From contig SHXF01000015.1 in assembly GCA_009693435.1 (NCBI GenBank), positions 1 through 54,955 of the forward strand: a DNA stretch of 54,955 nt, given 5' to 3'. The stretch is from Betaproteobacteria bacterium (GTDB lineage Bacteria; Pseudomonadota; Gammaproteobacteria; Burkholderiales; SG8-39). Positions 42,555-52,199 of the stretch are shown here, one piece after another (within the stretch, counting starts at the first letter, position 1; each line of letters starts with the position of its first letter). The notes under the pieces were generated by a model. The model searched no databases. It worked only from the letters and a program-made list of their open reading frames with translations, and was not told where the DNA came from. Made by a program: the position numbers and the translations under genes.

Positions 42555-43052
42555 CTACAACAGGTAGGACAGGCCTTCCTGGGGCAGTTCGCGGTCGAGC
42601 AGGCGGATGCGTTTCTCCGCGATCAGCCAGGCGTCGGCGCGCCGCACGAAGCGCATCTGGCAGATGCCGGCATGGTAGCGCCGGTTGCCCAGGCCGCTCT
42701 GGCGCCAGTCGCCCGCGCGCACTTCGAAAACGACGAGGTTGTAGCGTGCCGAGGCGGTGTTGCCCTCGAGGGCAAGCTCGACGTTGCTGACCTGGTGCAG
42801 CATCTGGGATTGCGGCGACTGTGCGATGCGCTTGTGCCGCATCAGCTGCTCCACCCGCATCGCGAGGGTCGTCCTGTCCTCATGGATGATGGATGGATAC
42901 AGCTTCGGGTCGGTGCTGTCGTCTATCGGGAGCCAATAGGTCGCGCGTTCGTCGAACAGCGCCAGCCATTCGTCGAGCTGCCAGTCATCGAGCAGCCTGG
43001 CTTCGCGCAGGATGAGCCGCTGCAATTCGGATTCGGTTTGCTGTTGCGTCAT
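42555..43052 (-). CDS. Aromatic-ring-hydroxylating dioxygenase beta subunit
   Basis: A 165-aa SnoaL/cystatin-like small subunit: LILREARLLDDWQLDEWLAL, DERATYWLPIDDS, NVELALEGNTASARYNLVVF and AWLIAEKRIRLLDRE match the beta chains of benzoate/anthranilate-type dioxygenases. It has no cofactor and shapes the alpha3-beta3 hexamer. ATG 43052 overlaps the alpha stop by four bases (ATGA), so the subunits are coupled. Confidence 0.9.
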   Translation of the reverse strand: MTQQQTESELQRLILREARLLDDWQLDEWLALFDERATYWLPIDDSTDPKLYPSIIHEDRTTLAMRVEQLMRHKRIAQSPQSQMLHQVSNVELALEGNTASARYNLVVFEVRAGDWRQSGLGNRRYHAGICQMRFVRRADAWLIAEKRIRLLDRELPQEGLSYLL

Positions 43053-44305
43053 GACGCCGCCTTTGCGGCTGGGGCGGCGATCATGGCCCGCCACTGGCGC
43101 CAGAACGCGCGTTGCGGCGTCTCGTCGTTGAAGGCGCCGATGCGCTCTCCCGAGGGCAGCACCTCCTCCATGCCGAGACCGCGCGAGAGCACGATAAATT
43201 CCTCGCCCGGGCCGTTCAGCCCGTTCTGGATTCCGGCGAATACCTCGACGTCGTCGGGATTGAGCATGCCCGCAGTGCCGATGCGCATCTGCACGTCACG
43301 CAGCCGGCCGGACACCACGCTCTCGGGCACGCCATCGATCAGCGCGGGATACGAGTACACCTCGGTGTAGTCGCGCGCGACCGGCTGGATCACGCGGATG
43401 TTGCCGTCCATCAGGATCAGGCTGGGGAAAATCAGCAGGTGGCGGTTGGTGAGGACTTCGCGCGCGCCCTCCTCGCCGTTGAGGCGCACCAGCGCGTCCC
43501 GGTAGGCCTGCCGGTCGGCAGGCGTCGTGAACCCCGACTCGAGTACCGCGCCGGCCTCCAGCGTGGCATGGCCGCCCGGCAAGCCGCGGGTGCGCCCCAT
43601 GTTCTTTGCGGCCAGGTAGCTGCGATTGGGAAAGGCGCCCTCGAATTTCCGGAGCGCGCCGAATGCGGACTGGTGCACGAAAGCGGCGTGGTAGCCGTCG
43701 ATGGCGTTTTCCGCCTGGAATTTCCAGTTGCCCCGGTAGGAATACTTGTGCGCGGCGCGGGCGATGCGGTAGCGGCCGCCCGCGCAGCGTCCCAGCCAGA
43801 GATCGACGTGGCGCCTTGCTTCGCCGAGGAAGTCCCGCAGTGCGGGCACGCCTGCATCGAGCGAGCCGAATACCAGTCCCTCGTAGCTTTCCAGCCTGGC
43901 GATGCGCCGCAGGTTCCGGTCCGACGGCCTGAATGTCGCCGGATAGCGGTCGGGCGCGGGTGTGGCGCTCAGTTCACCGGAGGTGCGAAACGACCACGCG
44001 TGATACGGGCAGACGAAGGCGCCCGTATTGCCATAGGCCTCGCGGCACAGGGTGGCGCCGCGATGGGTGCAGACGTTGCGAAAGCAATGCAGCACGCCGT
44101 CTTCGCCGCGCGCGAGGATCACGGGCTGGCGTCCGATCCAGGCGGTCTTGTAGTCGTTCTTCTCCGGGATCTCGGTTTCATGCCCGAGGTAGATCCAGGT
44201 CGAGTAGAAGATGCTGTGCAACTCCGCGTCGAAGACGTCTTCGTCCCGGTAGGACGCGGTGGCGACCTGAAACGACTCCGGCCGGTCGAGCACGTGGTGT
44301 TTCAT
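43049..44305 (-). CDS. Aromatic-ring-hydroxylating dioxygenase alpha subunit (Rieske)
   Basis: A 418-aa catalytic subunit. Rieske [2Fe-2S] ligands C79-x-H81 and C99-x2-H102 (CTHRGA, CPYHAWSF). Iron-site region FQAENAIDGYHAAFVHQSAF with the paired His. It fits the benzoate/anthranilate/salicylate type with a separate beta subunit, and needs a ferredoxin-reductase not encoded here. The open frame reaches 44392, but the extra 29 residues (Arg/Pro-rich) do not look like the family; ATG 44305 is preferred, though its Shine-Dalgarno is weak. First gene of the alpha-beta-Bug operon. Confidence 0.9.
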   Translation of the reverse strand: MKHHVLDRPESFQVATASYRDEDVFDAELHSIFYSTWIYLGHETEIPEKNDYKTAWIGRQPVILARGEDGVLHCFRNVCTHRGATLCREAYGNTGAFVCPYHAWSFRTSGELSATPAPDRYPATFRPSDRNLRRIARLESYEGLVFGSLDAGVPALRDFLGEARRHVDLWLGRCAGGRYRIARAAHKYSYRGNWKFQAENAIDGYHAAFVHQSAFGALRKFEGAFPNRSYLAAKNMGRTRGLPGGHATLEAGAVLESGFTTPADRQAYRDALVRLNGEEGAREVLTNRHLLIFPSLILMDGNIRVIQPVARDYTEVYSYPALIDGVPESVVSGRLRDVQMRIGTAGMLNPDDVEVFAGIQNGLNGPGEEFIVLSRGLGMEEVLPSGERIGAFNDETPQRAFWRQWRAMIAAPAAKAAS

Positions 44306-44470
44306 GCGCGGTGCGGGAAGCTGTCCGGGTGCCGGGAAACACCTCGCCCGGCTGCGGTGATGTGGAACATGTTCATCGAATCTCCGCTTCATCCGCCACG
44401 AAAAGCGGCGGTCATAATCCTGTTAAACGTGAACATTCATGTGAAGTAGTCCAGATAGTACGCTATTTAA

Positions 44471-44499
44471 CGGGCAATATCGGTATTATTACTGGTACA
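44471..44499 (-). promoter_or_regulatory. 29-bp motif shared with 18276-18304, upstream of the dioxygenase operon
   Basis: CGGGCAATAT then GGTATTATTACTGGTACA is 26 of 29 identical to the copy at 18276. On the minus strand the core GTAATAATAC is nearly palindromic. It is 80-170 bp ahead of the dioxygenase alpha start, consistent with an operator. Confidence 0.45.
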
Positions 44500-44502
44500 T
44501 AA

Positions 44503-44790
44503 TCAGATTTTGACAGTCGCACCGAAACCGCGAAACTCAGCTCGCCACGCAACGGTGCGCGCCCCCGCGAGATCAGGCCGGTTTTTCACGGAGCCGGCGT
44601 GATCGGCCTCCACGACCGCGATGTCGAAGGCCGCCAGCTCATCCCACGGCGGTTCGGCGCCGTAATAAATGGCAATGCTTGCAATGGCAGGATTGGCGCC
44701 GGCGGCGCAGGCGGGCGCACACGCTTCGAGGAGTGCCAGCAGCACCGGCCCAATGAGGCGTAACAGCGGGACGCGCAGCAACGCCGTCAT
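44503..44790 (-). pseudogene. N-terminal fragment of a GH114/PelA-like glycosidase
   Basis: A 95-aa frame: a hydrophobic leader (LRLIGPVLLALLEACAPACA) and IASIAIYYGAEPPWDELAAF, DIAVVEADHA, the start of the endo-alpha-1,4-polygalactosaminidase-like domain. The domain needs ~230 further residues, which are missing; the frame ends at a TGA next to the shared 29-bp motif. Probably a dead fragment. Confidence 0.55.
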
Positions 44791-44875
44791 CGCTCCCGTG
44801 GCAGCAGTGGGTTGCCGCGACGATGTGACGCCGCCCTGGTCGAATCGTGCCTTGCCGCGCGAAAGCAAGGCGGGG

Positions 44876-45808
44876 CTACTGCGTTTCCCGCAGCAGCGCC
44901 GCAAGGCCGGCATCGAGGGGCGTGGCAGGTTTGTCGCCCAGCCATTCGAGTTGCCGCTCCGGCAGCATCGCGGAATGGCGGATATCGCCGGTGGCGGGCG
45001 GTTCGAACTTGCGGATGGCGCTGCGACTGGATACACGCTCGAGGGCGGCAATGAGGTCCAGCAGGGTCACTGAACTGCCGGTGCCGATGTTGCAGAATCC
45101 GGTGGCGGTGGCCGCTGGCGCGCGCACGTTGATGCGCGCGATATCGCGCACGAACGCGAAATCGCGCGTCTGGCCGCCGTCGCCGAACACCTTCAGCGCA
45201 TTGCCGGTGGCAATGGCGCTGGCGAACTTGCTGATGACGCCGGCGTACTGCGAAGAAGGATCCTGGCGCGGGCCGTACACGTTGAAATAGCGCATGCCGA
45301 GCGCCGACAGGCCGTACAGCGCGTGATACAGGCCGGCATACTGGTCGTCGATGCATTTCTCCAGTCCGTACGGCGAAATCGGCGCGACCGGGGAGCTTTC
45401 CTTCAGCGGCAGTTCCTGCGGCGTGCCGTATACCGCGGCGCTGGACGCGTATTCGACCCGTTTCACGCCGCGTTTGCGCGCGCATTCGAGCACGTTGACG
45501 AAGCCGACCACGTTGTTGTGGCAGGAATTGAGCGGATCCTGCACCGACAACTGCACCGAGATCTGCGCAGCAAGATGCATCACGTGCGTTGCTTTCTGCA
45601 TCGCGCGGTCCAGGGCGGGCAGGTCGCGGATGTCGCCTTCGACAATGGTCAGCGCAGGATGCGATGCCGGCAGGTTGCTGCGTTTTCCGGCGGAGAAATT
45701 GTCGAAGACGATGGCTGAGGCGCCGGCCGCGAGGAGCGCTTCGGTGGTGTGCGACCCGATGAAACCGGCGCCGCCGGTGATCAGAATGGTGGAGGTGTTC
45801 AACGTCAT
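44876..45808 (-). CDS. NAD-dependent sugar-nucleotide epimerase/dehydratase
   Basis: A 310-aa extended SDR enzyme. ILITGGAGFIGSHTTEALLA binds NAD(P). THVMHLAAQISV, YASSAAVYGTPQE and the catalytic Tyr-x3-Lys (SPYGLEKC) follow; MRYFNVYGPRQDPSSQYAGV is the substrate segment. It is in the GalE/WbpP-like group that interconverts UDP-hexoses, for envelope polysaccharide. The fragment of a polysaccharide hydrolase gene lies next to it. Confidence 0.87.
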   Translation of the reverse strand: MTLNTSTILITGGAGFIGSHTTEALLAAGASAIVFDNFSAGKRSNLPASHPALTIVEGDIRDLPALDRAMQKATHVMHLAAQISVQLSVQDPLNSCHNNVVGFVNVLECARKRGVKRVEYASSAAVYGTPQELPLKESSPVAPISPYGLEKCIDDQYAGLYHALYGLSALGMRYFNVYGPRQDPSSQYAGVISKFASAIATGNALKVFGDGGQTRDFAFVRDIARINVRAPAATATGFCNIGTGSSVTLLDLIAALERVSSRSAIRKFEPPATGDIRHSAMLPERQLEWLGDKPATPLDAGLAALLRETQ

Positions 45809-45907
45809 CGCACCTGCCGCAGGTAAAGAAGCACGATTCTAACCCGCGAGCACGATTCCACCCCGCGACGCCCCGCGCGTAGCGGAACGCGGCGCGACGG
45901 ATCGCAG

Positions 45908-47419
45908 TCAGACGGGCTCGGCCCACCCCTTCGCGCGTTCCAGCGCGCGGCCCCACTGCGCCATTCGCGATTGCGCTTCATCGCGCGACATGCGCGGCTC
46001 GAAGCGGCGCTCGACGCGCCATTGCTTCGCGATTTGCTTCGGCGAGGCCCAGACACCGCAGGCCAGGCCGGCGAGATAAGCCGCACCCAGCGCCGTGGTC
46101 TCGCGCACCCTGGGGCTCACCACCGGAATGCCGAGCAGGTCCGCCTGGAACTGCATCAGCAGGCGGTTCTCCGTCGCGCCGCCGTCCACGCGCAGTTCGG
46201 CAAGTCGCAATCCCGCGTCCTGTTGCATGGCATGCAGCAGTTCCGCCGACTGGAAGGCAATGGATTCGAGCGCGGCGCGCGCGAGGTGCGCGGACGAGGT
46301 GCCGCGGGTCAGGCCGACGATGGCCCCGCGCGCATAGGCGTCCCAGTGCGGCGCGCCCAGGCCGGTGAACGCGGGCACCAGATAGACGCCGCCGGAATCG
46401 CGCACCTTGCGTGCAAGCGGCTCGATGTCGGAGGAGCGCTTGATGAGATGCAGTTCGTCGCGCAGCCATTGCACCACCGCGCCGCCGATGAACACGCTGC
46501 CCTCGAGTGCGAACTGCGTTTTTGCACGGGCAGAGTTCCCGACACTGGCCGCGACCGTGGTGATCAGTCCGTTTTTCGACGCGATGGCATCGCCTCCGGT
46601 GTGCAGCAGCATGAAGCAGCCGGTGCCGTAGGTGTTCTTGGCCATGCCCGGTCCGTGGCAGGTCTGTCCGAACAGCGCTGCCTGCTGGTCGCCTGCCATG
46701 CCGGCGATCGGAATCGACGCCCCCAGCAATTTCTGCGCGGTGTGGCCAAACAGCGAGGACGAAGCAAGCACTTTGGGGAGCATGGCCGCCGGCACCTTGA
46801 AGATGCGCAGCAGTTCTTCATCCCAGCCGCCGTGATGAATGTCATAGAGCAGGGTGCGCGAGGCGTTGCTGTGATCGGTCACGTGCAGCGCGCCACCGGA
46901 GAGTTTCCAGGCAAGCCAGGTGTCGATGGTGCCGAAGGCGATGTCGCCGCGCTCGGCGCGCTGCCGCAGGCCGGAGATCGAATCCAGCATCCAGGCGATC
47001 TTGGTGGCTGAAAAATAGGGATCGAGCACCAGACCGGTCTTCGCGCGTATCAGGTCGGCCAGGCCGTCGCGCCGCAGGCGGTCGCAGTGCGCGGCGGTTC
47101 GCCGGTCCTGCCAGACGATGGCGTGGTGCACCGGCTTGCCGCTGGCGCGGTCCCACAGCACCGTGGTTTCGCGCTGGTTGGCGATGCCGATCGCGGCGAT
47201 GTCTTGCGGCTTCAAGCCGGCCCGCGCGATGGCAAGGCGGGCGCAGGCGAGCTGGCTGCGCCAGATTTCCTCTGCATCGTGCTCGACCCAGCCGGGATGC
47301 GGGTATATCTGCCGCAATTCGCGCTGCGCCGTGGCCCGCACCGTGCCGCGCTGATCGAACACCAGCGCGCGCGAACTGGTCGTGCCCTGGTCGAGGGCGA
47401 GAATGTAGCGGGTCGGCAT
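45908..47419 (-). CDS. glpK: Glycerol kinase
   Basis: A 503-aa FGGY-family kinase: glycerol + ATP gives sn-glycerol 3-phosphate. It starts [20 protein letters not shown] with the phosphate-binding DQGTTSSR loop. Glycerol contacts lie in [20 protein letters not shown], and the signature [20 protein letters not shown] and [20 protein letters not shown] are present. ATG 47419 gives the normal length; the frame extends upstream without similarity. Single gene; no glpF or glpD nearby. Confidence 0.95.
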   Translation of the reverse strand: MPTRYILALDQGTTSSRALVFDQRGTVRATAQRELRQIYPHPGWVEHDAEEIWRSQLACARLAIARAGLKPQDIAAIGIANQRETTVLWDRASGKPVHHAIVWQDRRTAAHCDRLRRDGLADLIRAKTGLVLDPYFSATKIAWMLDSISGLRQRAERGDIAFGTIDTWLAWKLSGGALHVTDHSNASRTLLYDIHHGGWDEELLRIFKVPAAMLPKVLASSSLFGHTAQKLLGASIPIAGMAGDQQAALFGQTCHGPGMAKNTYGTGCFMLLHTGGDAIASKNGLITTVAASVGNSARAKTQFALEGSVFIGGAVVQWLRDELHLIKRSSDIEPLARKVRDSGGVYLVPAFTGLGAPHWDAYARGAIVGLTRGTSSAHLARAALESIAFQSAELLHAMQQDAGLRLAELRVDGGATENRLLMQFQADLLGIPVVSPRVRETTALGAAYLAGLACGVWASPKQIAKQWRVERRFEPRMSRDEAQSRMAQWGRALERAKGWAEPV

Positions 47420-47641
47420 ACTGTCCTTTCGATCGATGTTGCTGAACACCAGGCGCCTGTGGCAATGCCGGATTCTGCGTTGCTCGGCGGGAGGGCGCAA
47501 TCCGGGCACATCCGGGCACAGCCGATTTTCGACGCCGATTGCCTGGGGCGCGGTCGTCGATAGTCGGCTGCGGGGCCGGTTCGTCGGCATGCGTTGCCAT
47601 GATAAAATTGTGCGCTGCGCAACATTGACAGTCACCAGCAC

Positions 47642-48220
47642 ATGCCGCTTCCACCCGCCGCCGCGCGGAATCCCATACACACCCGCAGCATCCGGTTCGA
47701 AGGCTTCGAGCGCGATGACGGCCTGTGGGACATCGAAGCGCATATCTGCGATGTCAAACCCTACGATTGCGAACTGGCATCGGGCATCCGCGACGCCGGT
47801 GTGCCGATACACGATATGCGCATCCGGCTGACCATCAACACCGATTTCAGGGTGATGGACGCCGCGGTGGTGAGCGATGTCGTGCCCTACCCGGGGCACT
47901 GCGAGCAGATCACCCCGGATTACCAGTTGCGCCTCGTCGGCCTCAACCTGGTGCGGGGGTTTCGCAGGGACGTGCAGGAACGCTTCTCCGGCATTGCCGG
48001 CTGCACCCACCTGACTGAACTGCTGGGGCAGTTTCCGACGGTGGCGATCCAGACTTTTTCCGGATTTCTCGGCAACGATACCGACGATGCGGCCGGCAAG
48101 CCATTCCAGCTCGATCGATGCCACGCGCTGGACACCCGCAGCGTGGCGGTTCAGCGCTACTATCCGCGCTGGCATGCGAATGCAAAAGCACAAAAAGCAC
48201 AGAGCGGCGGCGATCGCTGA
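47642..48220 (+). CDS. DUF2889 family protein
   Basis: A 192-aa protein matching DUF2889: [60 protein letters not shown] are the conserved blocks. The family is common in Burkholderiales and has no established reaction. It is divergent from glpK across 222 bp and is followed 18 bp later by sucC. Confidence 0.8.
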   Translation: MPLPPAAARNPIHTRSIRFEGFERDDGLWDIEAHICDVKPYDCELASGIRDAGVPIHDMRIRLTINTDFRVMDAAVVSDVVPYPGHCEQITPDYQLRLVGLNLVRGFRRDVQERFSGIAGCTHLTELLGQFPTVAIQTFSGFLGNDTDDAAGKPFQLDRCHALDTRSVAVQRYYPRWHANAKAQKAQSGGDR

Positions 48221-48238
48221 CGCTGTTCAGGGGACAAC

Positions 48239-49405
48239 ATGAAGATTCACGAATACCAGGCGAAGGAAGTCCTTCGCAAATTCGGCGTGCCCACGCCGCG
48301 TGGCGTGGCCTGTTTCTCGGTCGATGAGGCGGTCAAGGCCACCGACACGCTGGGCGGCAAGTTCTGGGTGGTCAAGGCGCAGATCCACGCCGGCGGACGC
48401 GGCAAAGGCGGCGGCGTGAAAGTCGCCAAATCGCGCGACGAAGTCCGCGAATGGGCGGGCAGGATACTCGGCATGCAACTCAAAACCCGCCAGACCGGCG
48501 CGGAAGGACAGAAGGTGCGGCGGCTGCTGATAGAGGAGGGCGCCGACATCAGCAAGGAACTGTATGTCGGCATGGTGGTCGACCGCGGCACGCAGTGCAC
48601 GGTGCTGATGGCCTCCAGCGAAGGCGGCATGGACATAGAGGAAGTCGCGGCCCGCACGCCGGAAAAAATCCACAAGGTGTTCATCGACCCGCAGTCGGGC
48701 CTGTCCGACGCCGAAGCGGACGACGTGGTGCGCAAAATCGGCATTCCGGAGGTGGCTGTGGTCCAGGCGCGCGCGGTGCTGCAGAGCCTGTACCGCGCCT
48801 TCTGCGATACCGATGCTTCGCTCGCCGAGATCAATCCGCTGGTGGTGCTGGGCGACAACCGGGTGGTGGCGCTCGATGGCAAGGTCACCTTCGACGACAA
48901 CGCGCTGTTTCGCCACCCCGACCTGCTGGCGATGCGCGACCTGGACGAGGAGGATCCAGCCGAGGTGCAGGCATCGAAATTCGACCTGAATTACATCCAG
49001 CTGGATGGCAGCATAGGCTGCCTGGTGAACGGCGCGGGCCTCGCCATGGCCACCATGGACACCATCAAGCTCTACGGCGGCAGTCCGGCCAACTTTCTCG
49101 ACGTGGGCGGCGGCGCAACCACCGAGAAGGTGACCGAGGCGTTCAAGATCATGCTCTCCAATCCGAAGCTGGCGGCGATCCTGGTCAACATCTTCGGCGG
49201 CATCATGAAATGCGACACGATAGCCGAGGGGGTGGTGGCCGCGGCGCGCGAAGTCAAGCTGGGCGTGCCGCTGGTGGTGCGCATGAAGGGCACCAACGAA
49301 GAACTCGGGAAGAAAATCCTGGCCGATTCCGGGCTGCCCATCATTACCGCCGACAACATGGCGGAGGCGGCCGAACGCGTCGTCGCCGCTTCCAGGAAAC
49401 ACTGA
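48239..49405 (+). CDS. sucC: Succinyl-CoA synthetase, beta subunit (ADP-forming)
   Basis: A 388-aa ATP-grasp subunit. [20 protein letters not shown] start, [20 protein letters not shown] loop, [29 protein letters not shown] and [18 protein letters not shown] match proteobacterial SucC. With SucD it converts succinyl-CoA + ADP + Pi to succinate + ATP in the citric acid cycle. A malate-CoA ligase (MtkA) was considered because a formate dehydrogenase follows, but key segments fit SucC. Confidence 0.93.
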   Translation: MKIHEYQAKEVLRKFGVPTPRGVACFSVDEAVKATDTLGGKFWVVKAQIHAGGRGKGGGVKVAKSRDEVREWAGRILGMQLKTRQTGAEGQKVRRLLIEEGADISKELYVGMVVDRGTQCTVLMASSEGGMDIEEVAARTPEKIHKVFIDPQSGLSDAEADDVVRKIGIPEVAVVQARAVLQSLYRAFCDTDASLAEINPLVVLGDNRVVALDGKVTFDDNALFRHPDLLAMRDLDEEDPAEVQASKFDLNYIQLDGSIGCLVNGAGLAMATMDTIKLYGGSPANFLDVGGGATTEKVTEAFKIMLSNPKLAAILVNIFGGIMKCDTIAEGVVAAAREVKLGVPLVVRMKGTNEELGKKILADSGLPIITADNMAEAAERVVAASRKH

Positions 49406-49415
49406 AGGACTGCGC

Positions 49416-50300
49416 GTGGCCATCCTGATCGACAAGAACACCCGCGTCGTGACGCAGGGCATCACCGGCAAGACCGGGCACTTTCATACCCATGCGTCGC
49501 GGGACTACGCCAACGGACGCGCCTGCTACGTTGCCGGGGTGAATCCCAAAAGAGCGGGTGAGGACTTCGAGGGCATTCCGATTTTCGGTTCGGTGGCCGA
49601 AGCCAAGGCAAAGACCGGCGCCAATGTCTCGGTCATCTATGTGCCGCCCCCCAGCGCGGCGGCGGCGATCTGGGAGGCGGTGGAAGCCGACCTCGACCTG
49701 GTGATCTGCATCACCGAGGGCATACCGGTGCGCGACATGGTCGAGGTGCGTGATCGCATGAGGAAACAGAACCGGCGCACGCTGCTGGTTGGTCCGAACT
49801 GCCCGGGGGTCATCACGCCGGAGGAGATCAAGATCGGCATCATGCCGGGACATATCCACATGAAGGGCCGCATCGGCGTGGTGTCCCGTTCCGGCACGCT
49901 GACCTACGAAGCGGTCGGTCAGCTTACCGAACTGGGACTGGGCCAGTCGACCGCGGTCGGCATCGGCGGGGATCCGGTAAACGGTCTCAAGCACGTCGAC
50001 GTGCTGCGCCTGTTCAACGAGGATCCGGAAACCGAGGCAGTGGTGATGATAGGCGAGATCGGCGGCAACGACGAAGAGGCTGCGGCCGAATGGGTGAAAG
50101 AGAATATGAAGAAGCCGGTGGTCGGCTTCATCGCCGGCGTCACTGCGCCGCCCGGCAAGCGCATGGGCCACGCCGGCGCCATCATTTCCGGCGGCAAGGG
50201 CACGGCTCAGGAGAAGCTTGCGGTAATGGAGGCCTGCGGTATCAAGGTCACCAAAAATCCCGCGGAGATGGGCAAGCTGCTGAAGTCTGCGCTCAAGTAG
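49416..50300 (+). CDS. sucD: Succinyl-CoA synthetase, alpha subunit
   Basis: A 294-aa CoA-binding subunit. GTG 49416 starts [20 protein letters not shown], the CoA-binding loop. [20 protein letters not shown] and [18 protein letters not shown] follow; the His in GHAGAI is the phosphorylated residue. It sits 10 bp after sucC, as usual. Confidence 0.95.
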   Translation: MAILIDKNTRVVTQGITGKTGHFHTHASRDYANGRACYVAGVNPKRAGEDFEGIPIFGSVAEAKAKTGANVSVIYVPPPSAAAAIWEAVEADLDLVICITEGIPVRDMVEVRDRMRKQNRRTLLVGPNCPGVITPEEIKIGIMPGHIHMKGRIGVVSRSGTLTYEAVGQLTELGLGQSTAVGIGGDPVNGLKHVDVLRLFNEDPETEAVVMIGEIGGNDEEAAAEWVKENMKKPVVGFIAGVTAPPGKRMGHAGAIISGGKGTAQEKLAVMEACGIKVTKNPAEMGKLLKSALK

Positions 50301-50356
50301 CGCAGCATGTGCGCGGCCCGACCCGGATGGAACGCAATACGACTCGTTGAGGACAT

Positions 50357-52189
50357 GTGAACGGCAATCAGCCAGATAAACCGGCGCCACGCCGGAACCG
50401 CGTTCGGTCGACCATCAAGGGCCGTAGCGTCGACACGGCTGCCCTGGCGGACGTGCGCGCGCTCCTGGACGGCGCCGAACCCCCGGCGAACCCTGCGGCG
50501 AGCACTGCCGAGAACACCGTGGCAGCACACGACGTGCGCCGCCGCGACATGCTGATCGAGAACCTGCATCGCATACAGGACCGCTACGGCCGGCTGTCCG
50601 CGGCGCATCTGGTCGCACTGGCCGCCGAGATGAAGCTTTCCATGGCCGAAGTCTACGAGGTGGCCACTTTCTATCACCACTTTGATGTCGAGAAGGACGG
50701 CGGGGTTAAGGACGGTGTGGAGAAGGACGGCGCGGGGAATGTGGGCGGCGCAGGGGAGTCATCGACAGCGTCGCTCCCGGCGCTCCCAGTGCTCACGGTG
50801 CGCGTGTGCGATTCCCTCTCCTGCGAGATGGCGGGGGCCAGGGAGCTGCTTGCCAGGCTGCCGGCCGCCCTGGGTGGCGGAAAATTCGGGCGTGAAATCC
50901 GCGTGCTGCATGCGCCCTGCGTCGGGCGCTGCGAATCCGCGCCGTGCGTGGTGGTGGGCCAGAACCCGGTGCTGAACGCGAGTGTCGAAGCGGTCACCGA
51001 GGCAGTCAAAGCGGGCAATACGCGCAGCGCCGAGCCTGCGTATCTCGATTACACGGATTACCGCAAGGCGGGCGGCTACGCATTGCTGGCCGGTTGCCAC
51101 GCGGGTGGGCACAGCGCCGAATCCCTCATCAAGGTCATGGAAGATTCGGCGTTGCGCGGTCTGGGCGGCGCGGGATTTCCGGTCGGGCGCAAGTGGCGCA
51201 GCGTCGCCGCCGAGCCGGCGCCCAGGTTGATGGCCGTCAACATCGACGAGGGCGAACCGGGCACCTTCAAGGATCGCTGGTATCTGGAGCGCGATCCGCA
51301 CCGTTTTCTGGAAGGCATGCTGGTGGCGGCCTGGTGCGTCGGCATCCCGGAAATATATATCTATCTGCGCGATGAATACGCCGGTTGCCGCGCCGTGCTG
51401 GAGCGCGAACTGGCCAGGCTGCGCGCCGATCCGCCGTGCGACCTGCCGACGATCCACTTGCGCCGCGGCGCAGGCGCCTACATCTGCGGTGAGGAATCGG
51501 CGATGATAGAGTCGATCGAAGGCAAGCGCGGCATGCCGCGCCTGCGTCCGCCCTACGTGGCGCAGGTCGGATTGTTCGGCCGGCCGACGCTGGAACACAA
51601 CATGGAGACGCTCTACTGGGTGCGCGAGATCGTCGAGCGCGGCGCCGGGTGGTTTGCCGACCAGGGCCGCCATGGCCGCAAGGGGTTGCGCTCATTCTCG
51701 GTGTCGGGTCGGGTCAGGAAACCCGGCATGCATCTGGCCCCGGCCGGCATTACCGCGGCCGAACTGATCGCGGAATATTGCGGCGGCATGCAGGATGGGC
51801 ACACGTTTTATGGCTATCTGCCCGGTGGCGCCTCGGGCGGCATCCTGCCGGCAAGCATGGCGGACATCCCGCTGGATTTCGATACGCTGAACGCCTACGG
51901 CTGCTTCATCGGCTCGGCCGCTGTGATCGTTCTCTCGGAACACGACCGTGCAGTGGACGCAGCCCGCAACCTCACCCGATTCTTCTCCGAAGAGTCCTGC
52001 GGACAGTGCACGCCGTGCCGCGTCGGCACGGTGAAGGCGCTGCAACTGCTGGAGGCGCCGCGCTGGGACCAGCCGTTGCTGCGTGAACTGTCGCAGGCCA
52101 TGATGGACGCGTCCATCTGCGGCCTCGGCCAGGCGGCGCCCAACCCGCTGCTATCGGTGATGAAATACTTCCCGCGGGAAATCGAGTGA
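50357..52189 (+). CDS. NAD-dependent formate dehydrogenase beta subunit (fused NuoE-NuoF type)
   Basis: A 610-aa protein joining what are often two subunits. Residues ~60-225 resemble NuoE/FdsG: helical RIQDRYGRLSAAHLVALAAE and a thioredoxin-like [2Fe-2S] domain with VRVCDSLSCEMAGARELLAR and LHAPCVGRCESAPCVVVGQN. Residues ~245-610 are NuoF/FdsB: GLGGAGFPVGRKWRSVA (NADH/FMN), YICGEESAMIESIEGKRGMP, and the [4Fe-4S] ligands C548-x2-C551-x2-C554 and C588. It passes electrons from the alpha subunit to NAD. Two-subunit enzymes of this layout include methylotroph FDH1. A GTG start. A Lys/Asp/Gly linker near residues 110-135 is made by 15-bp repeats. Confidence 0.9.
   Translation: MNGNQPDKPAPRRNRVRSTIKGRSVDTAALADVRALLDGAEPPANPAASTAENTVAAHDVRRRDMLIENLHRIQDRYGRLSAAHLVALAAEMKLSMAEVYEVATFYHHFDVEKDGGVKDGVEKDGAGNVGGAGESSTASLPALPVLTVRVCDSLSCEMAGARELLARLPAALGGGKFGREIRVLHAPCVGRCESAPCVVVGQNPVLNASVEAVTEAVKAGNTRSAEPAYLDYTDYRKAGGYALLAGCHAGGHSAESLIKVMEDSALRGLGGAGFPVGRKWRSVAAEPAPRLMAVNIDEGEPGTFKDRWYLERDPHRFLEGMLVAAWCVGIPEIYIYLRDEYAGCRAVLERELARLRADPPCDLPTIHLRRGAGAYICGEESAMIESIEGKRGMPRLRPPYVAQVGLFGRPTLEHNMETLYWVREIVERGAGWFADQGRHGRKGLRSFSVSGRVRKPGMHLAPAGITAAELIAEYCGGMQDGHTFYGYLPGGASGGILPASMADIPLDFDTLNAYGCFIGSAAVIVLSEHDRAVDAARNLTRFFSEESCGQCTPCRVGTVKALQLLEAPRWDQPLLRELSQAMMDASICGLGQAAPNPLLSVMKYFPREIE
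50690..50749. repeat. 15-bp tandem repeat inside the formate dehydrogenase beta gene
   Basis: Units such as GAGAAGGACGGCGGG and GTTAAGGACGGTGTG at 50690, 50705, 50720 and (diverged) 50735 encode EKDGG-like repeats in a linker. The unit is divisible by three. Confidence 0.85.
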
Positions 52190-52199
52190 AGGGCCATTC

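Noticed and set aside
48239..50300. Malate-CoA ligase (mtkAB) of the serine cycle
   Set aside because: The nearby formate dehydrogenase suggested it, but the sequence blocks are those of proteobacterial SucCD and no other serine-cycle gene is present.
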